A stretch of 16,326 nucleotides of DNA from JACRBK01 sp964427955 (GTDB taxonomy: Bacteria > Chloroflexota > Anaerolineae > Aggregatilineales > Aggregatilineaceae): contig CAYRWY010000092.1 in assembly GCA_964427955.1 (NCBI GenBank), positions 1 to 16,326 of the forward strand. Reading direction: 5' to 3'. The translations under genes were made by a program, and so were the position numbers. Shown one piece after another: positions 8,237-14,931 of this stretch (positions are counted from its first letter, which is position 1; the number at the start of each line of letters is the position of its first letter). The notes under the pieces were generated by a model. The model saw only the letters and a program-made list of their open reading frames with translations, made no database searches and had not been told where the DNA came from.

Positions 8237-10174
8237 ATGACACGTTACCTCAAAAATCTGAGCCTGGGGGTCAAGCTGAATGTCATCATCTTCGGCGTGC
8301 TGGCGGTGGCTGCCGCTGCCGGTCTATTCACGCTGAATCAGCGGGCCACCCGATTGATGGAAGACACGGGCCGTCGCCAGATCAAAAACGAAGCGACGGC
8401 CATTCAGGCCGGTATCGCCCAGACCGAACAAGGCGTGCTGGCCAATACCAAACTGCTGGTCAGTTCGCCCGGGCTTGTGCAAGCCGTCGCCGACCACGAC
8501 ACCACCACCGTCCGCACCATCGTGCTGACGACCGCCGCGGCTAACACCTTCGACGCCGTCGAAGTCATCGACATTGACGGCCAGGTCCTGGCGAGGATCA
8601 ACGTGGGCGAAACCGCCTCGGCGACCTCCACGGCCAACAGCGATCTGCTGGCGCTGGGGCTGCTGGGGATCGAGACGACCGGCGTCATGTCCAGCGATGC
8701 AGGCGACCAACTCCTGCTGGGAGCAACGGCGCCGCTGCGTGACCAGTCCGGGACGATTGTAGGCGCGCTGGCCGCCGGACAAAAGCTGGACGACGTGTTC
8801 CTGGAAGCGCTGGCTCGAAATCGCGACGACATCCACCTGACGCTGATCCAGTCGGGCACCGTCAAAGCCTATACGTCCCACACCGCCGAGCTGGTCGAGG
8901 CGCCGGTCAGCCCGCGCCTGCTGGACATCGCGCAGCGCGGCGCTCTCGCCACCAACGCCACCATTCTCCACGATTCGGACGGCATTCCCCATATTCAGGC
9001 CGTCGTGGCACTCGGCACACAAAAAGCATTTCCGGACCTGTTCATCGTCATCTATGCGGACCTGAGCCGGCTCCATACCTTCCAACGCAGCGTCATCGCG
9101 CAGACGGCAGCGGGCATCGTGCTGATCGGGCTGCTGGTCGTCGGCATCATCGCCCTGTTCGTGCGGCGCTACGTCGGGGGTCCGCTGCGCCGTCTCCAGG
9201 CCGCCGCCGAACTGATGGCGAGCGGTAATTATCACCAGCGCATCGCGGTGGACACCAGCGACGAAGTGGGCCGCCTGGGGATCGCCTTCAACGACATGGC
9301 CGCCGCCGTCGAGCACCGCCAGGACGAACTTCAGAAATTCACCGTGACCCTGGAACAGCGTGTCGAGGAGCGCACCGCCGAGCTGCGCGAGCGTACCGTC
9401 CGCCTGGAAAAAACCACCCAGGAACTGGCGCTCTCCAACAAAAAGGCCGAAGAGGCGACGCGCCTCAAGAGCGAGTTCCTGGCCACCATGTCCCACGAAC
9501 TGCGCACCCCGCTGAATGCCATCATCGGCTACGCGCAGATCTTGCTGGGTGGGATGGCCGGTCCGCTCAACCAGAAGCAGCATGACTTTCACGAGCGGCT
9601 GCTGCTGAATGGCAAGAATCTGTTGAAGCTCATCGACGACATCCTCGACATTTCGAAGATCGAGGCCGGGCGACTCGACCTCATCAAGCAGCCTATCACC
9701 CTCCAGACCTGGCTGGATCAGATCGTGGCCCAAATGCGCGGGTTAGCCGACCAGAAGGGCCTGGAATTCCAGGTTGCGCTGGACGACCGGCTGCCCACGG
9801 TACTGGTCGGAGACGCGGATCGACTCAAGCAGATCGTGGTGAACCTGCTGTCGAACGCCTTCAAATTCACCGACACGGGCTACGTCCGGTTGGAAGTCCG
9901 CCGCCAAAGCGAGCACACCTGGGCGCTGGCCGTGAGCGACACCGGCGCCGGTATCCCTGCCCATGCCCAGGAATACATTTTCGACGAATTCCGGCAGGTC
10001 GATGGCACGACGCAACGCCAGCATGGCGGCACCGGGTTGGGTCTGGCCATCGTACGCAACCTGACGCTGATGATGGCCGGTAACGTGCGCGTCCAGAGCG
10101 AGTTGGGCAAGGGCAGCACCTTCACCGTGCTCCTGCCCCTGGTCACCGAGAACACTGCCGCCGTAGCTAGATAG
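8237..10174 (+). CDS. membrane histidine kinase with extracytoplasmic Cache-like sensor, HAMP, HisKA and HATPase
   Basis: This sensor kinase autophosphorylates a histidine in response to an external cue and passes the phosphate to a response regulator. From M1: helix 1 at about 15-33, an outside domain of about 250 residues with Cache-like strands (AVEVIDIDGQVLARI, GTIVGALAAGQKL), helix 2 at about 287-309, HAMP about 311-363, a coiled coil about 364-408, then HisKA with phospho-acceptor His420 in ATMSHELRTPLNAIIGYAQ. The ATPase has Asn540 in NLLSNAFKFTD, Asp568 in SDTGAGIP, and a glycine lid GGTGLGLAI at 597-605. All catalytic boxes are intact. ATG 8237 has CGGGAA 6 bases upstream and gives the MTRYLKNLSLGVKLN opening common in such kinases. 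An alternative ATG at 8201 overlaps the stop of the binding-protein gene (ATGA) and would add 12 residues. No receiver domain is attached. Confidence 0.93.
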   Translation: MTRYLKNLSLGVKLNVIIFGVLAVAAAAGLFTLNQRATRLMEDTGRRQIKNEATAIQAGIAQTEQGVLANTKLLVSSPGLVQAVADHDTTTVRTIVLTTAAANTFDAVEVIDIDGQVLARINVGETASATSTANSDLLALGLLGIETTGVMSSDAGDQLLLGATAPLRDQSGTIVGALAAGQKLDDVFLEALARNRDDIHLTLIQSGTVKAYTSHTAELVEAPVSPRLLDIAQRGALATNATILHDSDGIPHIQAVVALGTQKAFPDLFIVIYADLSRLHTFQRSVIAQTAAGIVLIGLLVVGIIALFVRRYVGGPLRRLQAAAELMASGNYHQRIAVDTSDEVGRLGIAFNDMAAAVEHRQDELQKFTVTLEQRVEERTAELRERTVRLEKTTQELALSNKKAEEATRLKSEFLATMSHELRTPLNAIIGYAQILLGGMAGPLNQKQHDFHERLLLNGKNLLKLIDDILDISKIEAGRLDLIKQPITLQTWLDQIVAQMRGLADQKGLEFQVALDDRLPTVLVGDADRLKQIVVNLLSNAFKFTDTGYVRLEVRRQSEHTWALAVSDTGAGIPAHAQEYIFDEFRQVDGTTQRQHGGTGLGLAIVRNLTLMMAGNVRVQSELGKGSTFTVLLPLVTENTAAVAR

Positions 10175-10183
10175 AGGAATTTT

Positions 10184-10648
10184 ATGGCATCCGATAACCA
10201 TACAGCAGCGAACTGGACAGTGCTCATCGTGGACGATGAGCCGGATAACCTGATGATCCCTCAAGAAGTGCTGACCTTCCTGGGTGCGACGGTCTACACG
10301 GCGGAAAACGGAGAGCAGGGAATGGAGCTGCTGGCCACGATCAAGCCGACGTTCATCCTGCTGGACCTCTCGATGCCCAAGCTGGATGGCTGGGAGATGA
10401 TCAAACGTATCCGGTCTTCGCCCGAAACCGCCTCGATTACGGTGATCGCCCTGACCGCCCACGCGATGAGCGGCGACAAAGAACGTGTCCTTGAGGCGGG
10501 GTTCAACGGCTATATCGCCAAGCCGTTTTGGTTCGAACCTTTCCTTGAAGAAATCAACCGCTGTCTTAGCGCCATCAGCGCCACGCCCGCGCCCGTGGAA
10601 CCGGCCCCTGATGCGTCAGAAAAGGAGACTCCGCATGGCATACCATAA
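10184..10648 (+). CDS. single-domain response regulator (CheY-like), first copy
   Basis: This is a cytoplasmic receiver domain that accepts phosphate from a histidine kinase, most likely the one encoded just upstream. Receiver residues are complete: Asp17-Asp18 in LIVDDEPDN, phospho-acceptor Asp61 in ILLDLSMPKLDGW, Thr91 in VIALTAHA, and Lys113 in GYIAKPF. The core ends near residue 128. A tail of about 25 residues rich in Pro, Ala and Glu follows and carries no recognisable output domain. ATG 10184 has AGAGGA overlapping the kinase stop codon with a 5-base spacer, so translation is probably linked. The gene's last 14 bases overlap the start of the second regulator. With no DNA-binding or enzymatic domain it must act through protein contact or as a relay intermediate. 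Confidence 0.93.
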   Translation: MASDNHTAANWTVLIVDDEPDNLMIPQEVLTFLGATVYTAENGEQGMELLATIKPTFILLDLSMPKLDGWEMIKRIRSSPETASITVIALTAHAMSGDKERVLEAGFNGYIAKPFWFEPFLEEINRCLSAISATPAPVEPAPDASEKETPHGIP

Positions 10649-11009
10649 CTGGCAAGTGCTCGTCGTCGAGGATGAACACGACAGCGCTCAGGTTGTCTCA
10701 CAGATTTTGCTCTTTTACGGCGCCCAGGTGCATGTGGCGCGCAACGGTTTCGAATGCCTGGAAGTGCTGCGCCACCTGACCCCGACGTTGATCATCACCG
10801 ACCTGGCCATGCCGGGCATGGATGGATGGCAGACCCTGGGGCAGATCCGGGCCGATCCCGCGACGGCGAATATCCCGGTCGTGGCGGTGACCGCCTACCA
10901 TTCAGCCAACGTGGCGCAAGGGGCGCTGGAGGCGGGGTTCGATGCCTATTTTCCCAAGCCGCTCGAACCCACCTCGTTCATGGATGGCTTGCGACACCTG
11001 ATAGCCTGA
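10635..11009 (+). CDS. single-domain response regulator (CheY-like), second copy
   Basis: This second stand-alone receiver has 124 aa. The acidic pair is Glu12-Asp13 in VLVVEDEHDS, the phospho-acceptor is Asp56 in LIITDLAMPGMDGW, with Thr86 in VVAVTAYH and Lys108 in AYFPKPLEP. ATG 10635 is set by AAAGGAG with an 8-base spacer, and it starts inside the 3' end of the preceding regulator gene (14-base overlap, different frame), so the two are made together. It has no tail or output domain. The two receivers share the same plan but differ throughout, so they are old paralogues rather than a recent duplication. Likely roles are phosphate sink, second relay step, or control of a distant partner. 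Confidence 0.93.
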   Translation: MAYHNWQVLVVEDEHDSAQVVSQILLFYGAQVHVARNGFECLEVLRHLTPTLIITDLAMPGMDGWQTLGQIRADPATANIPVVAVTAYHSANVAQGALEAGFDAYFPKPLEPTSFMDGLRHLIA

Positions 11010-11032
11010 TCACGCGAACCTTCGCCGTGATT

Positions 11033-11125
11033 TACCTCACCCCTAAATCCCCTCTCCAAGCCTGGAGAGGGGACTTGTTCGTGCCCCCCTCGCCGCCCTC
11101 GGAGAGGGGGCCGGGAGGTGAGGTA
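11033..11125. repeat. GC-rich inverted-repeat intergenic element
   Basis: The element is bounded by an exact 8-bp inverted repeat, TACCTCAC (11033-11040) and GTGAGGTA (11118-11125). It contains a perfect 10-bp hairpin (11049-11058 with 11063-11072, loop AGCC) and a second 7-bp hairpin (11085-11091 with 11104-11110). Similar CCTCACCCC...CCCCTCTCC...GGAGAGGGG elements are known to me as dispersed non-coding repeats in several bacterial groups, Chloroflexota among them. It sits between convergent genes (second regulator and pirin) and encodes nothing. Copy number cannot be judged from one window. Confidence 0.75.
11049..11072. terminator. strong hairpin, possible bidirectional terminator
   Basis: The stem is CCCCTCTCCA with TGGAGAGGGG, 10 perfect pairs around a 4-base loop, 39 bases after the end of the second regulator gene. 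No T run follows on either strand, so it is not a classical intrinsic terminator; a termination or transcript-end role for both converging operons is inferred from position. Confidence 0.35.
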
Positions 11126-11168
11126 GACGCTGGCACGTAGTTCGCCAACAGCATCAAAGATCAGTCCC

Positions 11169-12044
11169 TCACGACGGGTTGTGCTTGAGAAACGTCCCGT
11201 TCTGGTATTCCGCGAACGCGATCTCCAGTTCCTCCCGCGTGTTCATGACGATGGGGCCGTACCAGGCCACCGGCTCGCCAATCGCCTGGCCGGACACCAA
11301 CAGAAAACGGATCGGTTCGGCCTCCGTGGCGACCGCCACCCCTTCCCCATCGTCGAAGAGGACCAGATTCCCATTCGTCACCAACGGGTTGTCGGGCGAC
11401 TTCCGATCCTGGAAGAAGCGGCCCTGCCCTTCGATCACGTAGGCAAAAACCGTCTGGCCGGGCCGGGTGGGATGCACGAACTCGGCACCCGCCGGGACGG
11501 TGATGTCGAGATACTGCGGATCGGTGACGATGTCTTCCACCGGGCCGGGGACGCCCTCGACTGTGCCGCAGATGACGCGCAGCTTGACACCGCCCGGCGT
11601 GACGATGTCGGGGATCTGCACGGCGGTGATGTCCTGGTAGCGCGGGTGCATCATCTTGTGGGACGCGGGGAGATTGCTCCACAACTGGAAGCCGCCCATC
11701 CGGCCCTGGGCGTCGCCCTGGGGCATCTCCTGGTGGATGATGCCGCTGCCTGCCGTCATCCACTGCACGTCGCCGGGGCCGATCACGCCCGCGTTGCCCA
11801 GGCTGTCGCGGTGCTCGACCTGGCCGTGCAGGATATAGGTAATGGTCTCGATGCCGCGATGCGGATGCCAGGGAAAACCCGCACGGTAGAAGCGGGGATC
11901 GTCCGAGCGGAAATCGTCCAGCAGCAAAAAGGGATCGAATGGCGCGGTGTCGTGAAAGCCAAACGCGCGCTTGAGGTGTACGCCAGCCCCTTCGATGGTC
12001 GGCTGGCTCTGGGTAAGGCGCTGAATTTTACGGTAGTTTGCCAT
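11169..12044 (-). CDS. pirin family protein
   Basis: Pirins are bicupin iron proteins. Some members oxidise quercetin and others are linked to regulation or stress; the role here is open. The N-terminal cupin has the complete metal-site pattern: His60 and His62 in FPWHPHRGIETITYILHG, then His104 and Glu106 in GSGIIHQEMP, equivalent to the four ligands of human pirin. The pirin signature runs through HRDSLGN and IGPGDVQWMTAGSG. The C-terminal cupin (about 190-280) includes FAYVIEGQG and LVSGQAIGEPVAWYGPIVMN. The 291-aa length is normal. ATG 12044 has GAGGA about 9 bases upstream. It begins 12 bases after the stop of the UroD/MtaA-like gene on the same strand, so the two should form an operon. 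It converges on the signalling operon across the 11033-11125 repeat. Confidence 0.93.
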   Translation of the reverse strand: MANYRKIQRLTQSQPTIEGAGVHLKRAFGFHDTAPFDPFLLLDDFRSDDPRFYRAGFPWHPHRGIETITYILHGQVEHRDSLGNAGVIGPGDVQWMTAGSGIIHQEMPQGDAQGRMGGFQLWSNLPASHKMMHPRYQDITAVQIPDIVTPGGVKLRVICGTVEGVPGPVEDIVTDPQYLDITVPAGAEFVHPTRPGQTVFAYVIEGQGRFFQDRKSPDNPLVTNGNLVLFDDGEGVAVATEAEPIRFLLVSGQAIGEPVAWYGPIVMNTREELEIAFAEYQNGTFLKHNPS

Positions 12045-12056
12045 GAGCCTGATCCT

Positions 12057-13001
12057 CTATTCCCGGCGGTAGTGATGCGCCGTCTCGATTGCGATCTTGA
12101 GATTGTCCCAGGGCGTCTCGCTGGGGACCGTGCAGTCCGCCGCCAGGATAAAGTGATCCGGCGCGGTGTCGAGCACCTGGGTGACTTCGTGCCGGATCTG
12201 GTCGGGCGTGCCCGTGGCGAGCACTCCCTTACGCTCCAATCCGCCCATGAATGGCCGCCCGAACAGCCGCGCGGCGTCCGCCGGGGTGAGCGTCCGGCCT
12301 CCGACCTTGAGCGGGCAGTTCACCACGTCGCCGGGATAGTCCAGGAACGGCGCGAAGTCGTCATAGTCCCGCTGGTAGTCGCAGACGTGCAAGATGTTGA
12401 ATGGGCAGCGGCGGTTAGCCTCGTCCATCAGGACCAGGTCGAAGGGCCTGACGTACTCCGCGAAGATGCCCGGATCGGTCCAGCGGCCCGCCTCGCCGCC
12501 CTGGGTGGAGTGGTAGAAGCCATCCACACCCAGCGCGATGCACTCCCGCACGAACAGCAGCATACTGTCGGTAATGATCTCCAGCCCGCGCCGGACCTGA
12601 TCGGGAGCCTGGCGCAGGTGCTCGGTCAGCAGGGCGTCGCTGGTGGTGTGGGCAGCGCCCATGAACGGCGAATAGAGCGTCACGACGATCACCGCTTCCG
12701 ACTTGACCGCCTGGACCAAGCCCTCGATGGCCTGGAGCTGGCCCTCGAAAAAGTCCCGCCCATAGCGCGGCATGGCCGCCCAGTCCTCCGGGCGCTGGAT
12801 GGCGGGCACCGGCGGCAAGGGGCGCTCGTACTGAATTTTGACGAGATCCATGCCGGTATAGCGGAAGTATTCCAGGTGCTTCGCGACTGACGCCTGACCC
12901 TCGCGAAATTCCGCCGGAAAATGCAGAAAGAACGCCGCCGGGACGTAGGGCAGGCTGGCGCTTTGATCCAATACACTAAACAGCACATCCCGTTTGTTCA
13001 T
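12057..13001 (-). CDS. uroporphyrinogen decarboxylase-family methyltransferase (MtaA/CmuA-like)
   Basis: This is a member of the UroD fold family and probably not the haem enzyme: the usual UroD start with P-x-W-x-MRQAGR is absent. It has the H-x-C...C zinc pattern of corrinoid-linked methyltransferases such as MtaA: His205 and Cys207 in NILHVCD, and Cys290 in ILAADCTVPSETPWDN. These enzymes move methyl groups between a corrinoid protein and a thiol or other acceptor; the true substrate is unknown. The sequence GTPDQIRHEV and the final ETPWDNLKIAIETAH are typical of this branch. ATG 13001 is preferred over a GTG-type extension to 13058 because AAAGGAG lies just upstream, giving 314 aa. It is the first gene of an operon with pirin, and no corrinoid-binding partner is encoded in the window. 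Confidence 0.85.
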   Translation of the reverse strand: MNKRDVLFSVLDQSASLPYVPAAFFLHFPAEFREGQASVAKHLEYFRYTGMDLVKIQYERPLPPVPAIQRPEDWAAMPRYGRDFFEGQLQAIEGLVQAVKSEAVIVVTLYSPFMGAAHTTSDALLTEHLRQAPDQVRRGLEIITDSMLLFVRECIALGVDGFYHSTQGGEAGRWTDPGIFAEYVRPFDLVLMDEANRRCPFNILHVCDYQRDYDDFAPFLDYPGDVVNCPLKVGGRTLTPADAARLFGRPFMGGLERKGVLATGTPDQIRHEVTQVLDTAPDHFILAADCTVPSETPWDNLKIAIETAHHYRRE

Positions 13002-13030
13002 AACCGTCTCCTTTGGACCGTATACGTGCG

Positions 13031-13060
13031 ATGTTAGCGCATCCGCCCAGCGTCGCACAA
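13031..13060 (-). promoter_or_regulatory. possible promoter of the methyltransferase-pirin operon
   Basis: On the - strand TTGTGC (13055-13060) and TAACAT (13031-13036) are separated by 18 bases, about 30 bases before the ATG at 13001. Both hexamers are only partial matches to the sigma-70 consensus. Confidence 0.3.
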
Positions 13061-13067
13061 GCGCCGG

Positions 13068-13097
13068 TTTTCAGAAGGCGTGGTTTCTGATTATAAT
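13068..13097 (+). promoter_or_regulatory. sigma-70-like promoter of mltG
   Basis: A perfect -10 TATAAT (13092-13097) with a 4-of-6 -35, TTTTCA (13068-13073), spaced by 18 bases. The start of transcription would be near 13104, leaving a short leader with GGAG before ATG 13129. It lies in the 127-bp region between two divergent genes. Confidence 0.55.
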
Positions 13098-13128
13098 CGC
13101 CCCGTACCTACCAACCGGAGAAGAAATC

Positions 13129-14304
13129 ATGCAGACGACGACCCGAACCATCCTGGCGATCCTGCTCGTGGCCTTCCTGAGCATGTCGCTGATCGTGTGT
13201 GTCGCAGGCGGAGGGCTGTACCTGTGGGCGCGGCAGGAGGGACTGAATCCCGTGACGGCCATCCGGCTGAAGATCAGCCTGGCCCGCCACGACAGTGACC
13301 TGAAAAACCCCGCCGGGACCGATTCCACCCCGCGCAAATTCGAGGTCAATCCCGGCGACAGCGCCTATACCATCGGCCAAAACCTGCTGCTCGATGGGCT
13401 GATCACCAATGCCGACGTGTTCGTGGATTACGTGCGCTATCACGGCCTGGACAGCCAGCTTGAGGCAGGCATCTACTACCTGAACCAGACGCAGACCGTC
13501 GAGCAGATCGCCTACGCGCTGACCGACGCCAGCGCCGCGACGATCCCCTTCCGCCTGCTGCCCGGCTGGCGGCTGGAAGAGGTCGCGCAGAACGCCATCG
13601 ACGGCAATACGCTACTCGACTTCGGCGGATCGGAGTTTTACGCGCTGGTTGGTCCCGGCGCGGTCATCCCGGCGGAGTTCAAGCTGCGCCTGGGCATCCC
13701 CGACCAACTGAGCAACGGCAAACAGGCGTCGCTGGAAGGCTTCATGTACCCGGACGATTACAAGCTGAAGCCGGGGATCACCCCGCTGGAACTGCGCGAC
13801 GAGATCCTGAAGGCGTTCAACACCAACGTGACCGACATGATGATCCAGCAGGCCCAGGCGCAAGGGCTGACCCTGTACCAGGTGGTGATCCTGGCGTCGA
13901 TTGTGCAGCGCGAAGTCGCCGTCACGGGGGATGCGCAGATGAACGAGGCGTACAAGATCGCGTCGGTGTACCTCAACCGGCTGCGCCTGCCGATGAAGCT
14001 GGACGCCGATCCGACCGTGCAGTACGCGCTGGGCAATACGCGGGATGGGACGTGGTGGCCGCAGATCACACAGGATGATTATTATGGGCTGGCGGGGATT
14101 CCGAACCAGTCGTACAGCACATACCTGAACGAGGGCCTGCCGCCGGGGCCGATTGCCTCGCCGAGCCTGGCCGCGATCCGGGCCGTGCTGGACGCGCCCA
14201 CGACGGAATATTTCTACTTCCGGCTGGGATGCACCGGGGATGGGACGCACGTGTTCTTCACGCTGGCGCAGCAGGCGGATCACGCCAACTTCACCTGCCC
14301 GTAA
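13129..14304 (+). CDS. mltG: endolytic murein transglycosylase MltG (YceG-like)
   Basis: MltG is anchored in the inner membrane and cuts nascent peptidoglycan glycan strands, helping to terminate their growth. Start ATG 13129 is chosen because GGAG lies 8 bases upstream and the protein then begins with a normal membrane anchor (about residues 7-30); an open frame further upstream has no site and reads through the promoter. A LysM-like subdomain starts at KFEVNPGDSAYTIGQNLLL (70-88). The catalytic YceG domain holds Glu262 in LASIVQREV, equivalent to Glu218 of E. coli (usual motif ASIVEKE; here the preceding Glu is Gln, while the catalytic one is kept). Conserved SVYLNRLRLPMKLDADPTVQYALG and the glycine loop NEGLPPGPIASPSLAAI follow, then YFYFRLGCTGDGTHVFF. 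The 391-aa length is within family range. It diverges from the methyltransferase operon and ends just before a palindromic repeat. Confidence 0.95.
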   Translation: MQTTTRTILAILLVAFLSMSLIVCVAGGGLYLWARQEGLNPVTAIRLKISLARHDSDLKNPAGTDSTPRKFEVNPGDSAYTIGQNLLLDGLITNADVFVDYVRYHGLDSQLEAGIYYLNQTQTVEQIAYALTDASAATIPFRLLPGWRLEEVAQNAIDGNTLLDFGGSEFYALVGPGAVIPAEFKLRLGIPDQLSNGKQASLEGFMYPDDYKLKPGITPLELRDEILKAFNTNVTDMMIQQAQAQGLTLYQVVILASIVQREVAVTGDAQMNEAYKIASVYLNRLRLPMKLDADPTVQYALGNTRDGTWWPQITQDDYYGLAGIPNQSYSTYLNEGLPPGPIASPSLAAIRAVLDAPTTEYFYFRLGCTGDGTHVFFTLAQQADHANFTCP

Positions 14305-14319
14305 AAGCTCAAGCGATTT

Positions 14320-14411
14320 CACCACAGAGGACACGGAGAACACAGAGGAAAAACAGAGAAAAACGGTTCTTTCTCAAGCTTTTCTCCGTGAACTCTGTGT
14401 CCTCTGTGGTG
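14320..14411. repeat. palindromic MITE-like element (CACCACAGAGGACAC ends)
   Basis: A 15-bp exact terminal inverted repeat: CACCACAGAGGACAC (14320-14334) and its complement (14397-14411). A second inner inverted pair, CACGGAGAA (14332-14340) with TTCTCCGTG (14382-14390), overlaps the outer one, so the element can fold in more than one register. It lies between the converging mltG and DUF4342 genes, 15 bases after one stop and 7 bases before the other. ACAGAGGACACGGAGAACACAGAG-type repeats are known to me as common dispersed elements in environmental bacterial genomes, where they are often mis-annotated as small proteins. It may also stop transcription from both sides. Confidence 0.8.
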
Positions 14412-14418
14412 GCTGTTC

Positions 14419-14853
14419 TTACTCTTCTTTCTCTTCGGGCTGTTCTTCGAGGCGGGATTCCGGCAGGTCGCGGACGACCTCGATCTCGATCTTGGCGACG
14501 AAACCCGCCAGCACGCTCAGCGCCAGCATCGGCGGCGACGACAGCGCGATCACGCCGCCCAGCACCACGCCCGCCGTCAGCGGGATTTCGAGCAGATAGC
14601 GGCCTTTCGCGTCCTTGATCCGCACCGTGCGGACGTTGCCTTCGCGGATCAAGTCCTGGACCCGCGCGACGAGTTCGCGCCCTTCGACTTCGATCTCATC
14701 GATGATGGTACGTGGCTGTTCTTCGCTCATTTCAGGCTCCTCGCGGGGTTCGCGTTCCTTATCCAGACCGGTCAGACGAATCGCCCCTTCGGCAAGGGTC
14801 ATGGCTTTCAGGGCCTTGCCGGTGGCGTTGATCGCTTCGAGAACGACGGCCAT
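14419..14853 (-). CDS. DUF4342 domain protein
   Basis: The DUF4342 domain is small and of unknown function. The family core is EIEVEGRELVARVQDLIREG, then NVRTVRIKDAKGRYLLEIPL, followed by a hydrophobic segment TAGVVLGGVIAL and LALSVLAGFVAKIEIEVV, which could be membrane-associated. The tail is acidic (LEEQPEEKEE). Two starts are possible. ATG 14853 gives 144 aa with an added 41-residue N-terminal part that keeps codon use like the rest, with AGGAG about 10 bases upstream. ATG 14730 gives 103 aa, the usual family length, with a strong GAGGAG at 6 bases. The shorter form may be the main product. It sits downstream of the nucleoside phosphorylase gene on the same strand, 78 bases away, and ends next to the palindromic element. 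Confidence 0.75.
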   Translation of the reverse strand: MAVVLEAINATGKALKAMTLAEGAIRLTGLDKEREPREEPEMSEEQPRTIIDEIEVEGRELVARVQDLIREGNVRTVRIKDAKGRYLLEIPLTAGVVLGGVIALSSPPMLALSVLAGFVAKIEIEVVRDLPESRLEEQPEEKEE

Positions 14854-14931
14854 AATGTCACCACTCCTGCTAAAGCTAGCTCTGGAATCAATACGCAGAA
14901 CCCCCGCGGGACGTTGCACGCCGGGCGGACT

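Noticed and set aside
11033..11125. CRISPR array
   Set aside because: The repeats are inverted and nested, not direct and regularly spaced, and no cas genes are present.
11181..12890. 569-codon open frame on the + strand across the pirin and methyltransferase genes
   Set aside because: Both - strand genes have complete family motifs and good ribosome-binding sites; the + frame would cross both and resembles nothing.
12057..13001. Haem-pathway hemE
   Set aside because: The conserved N-terminal UroD motif is missing and a zinc H-x-C...C pattern of methyltransferases is present.
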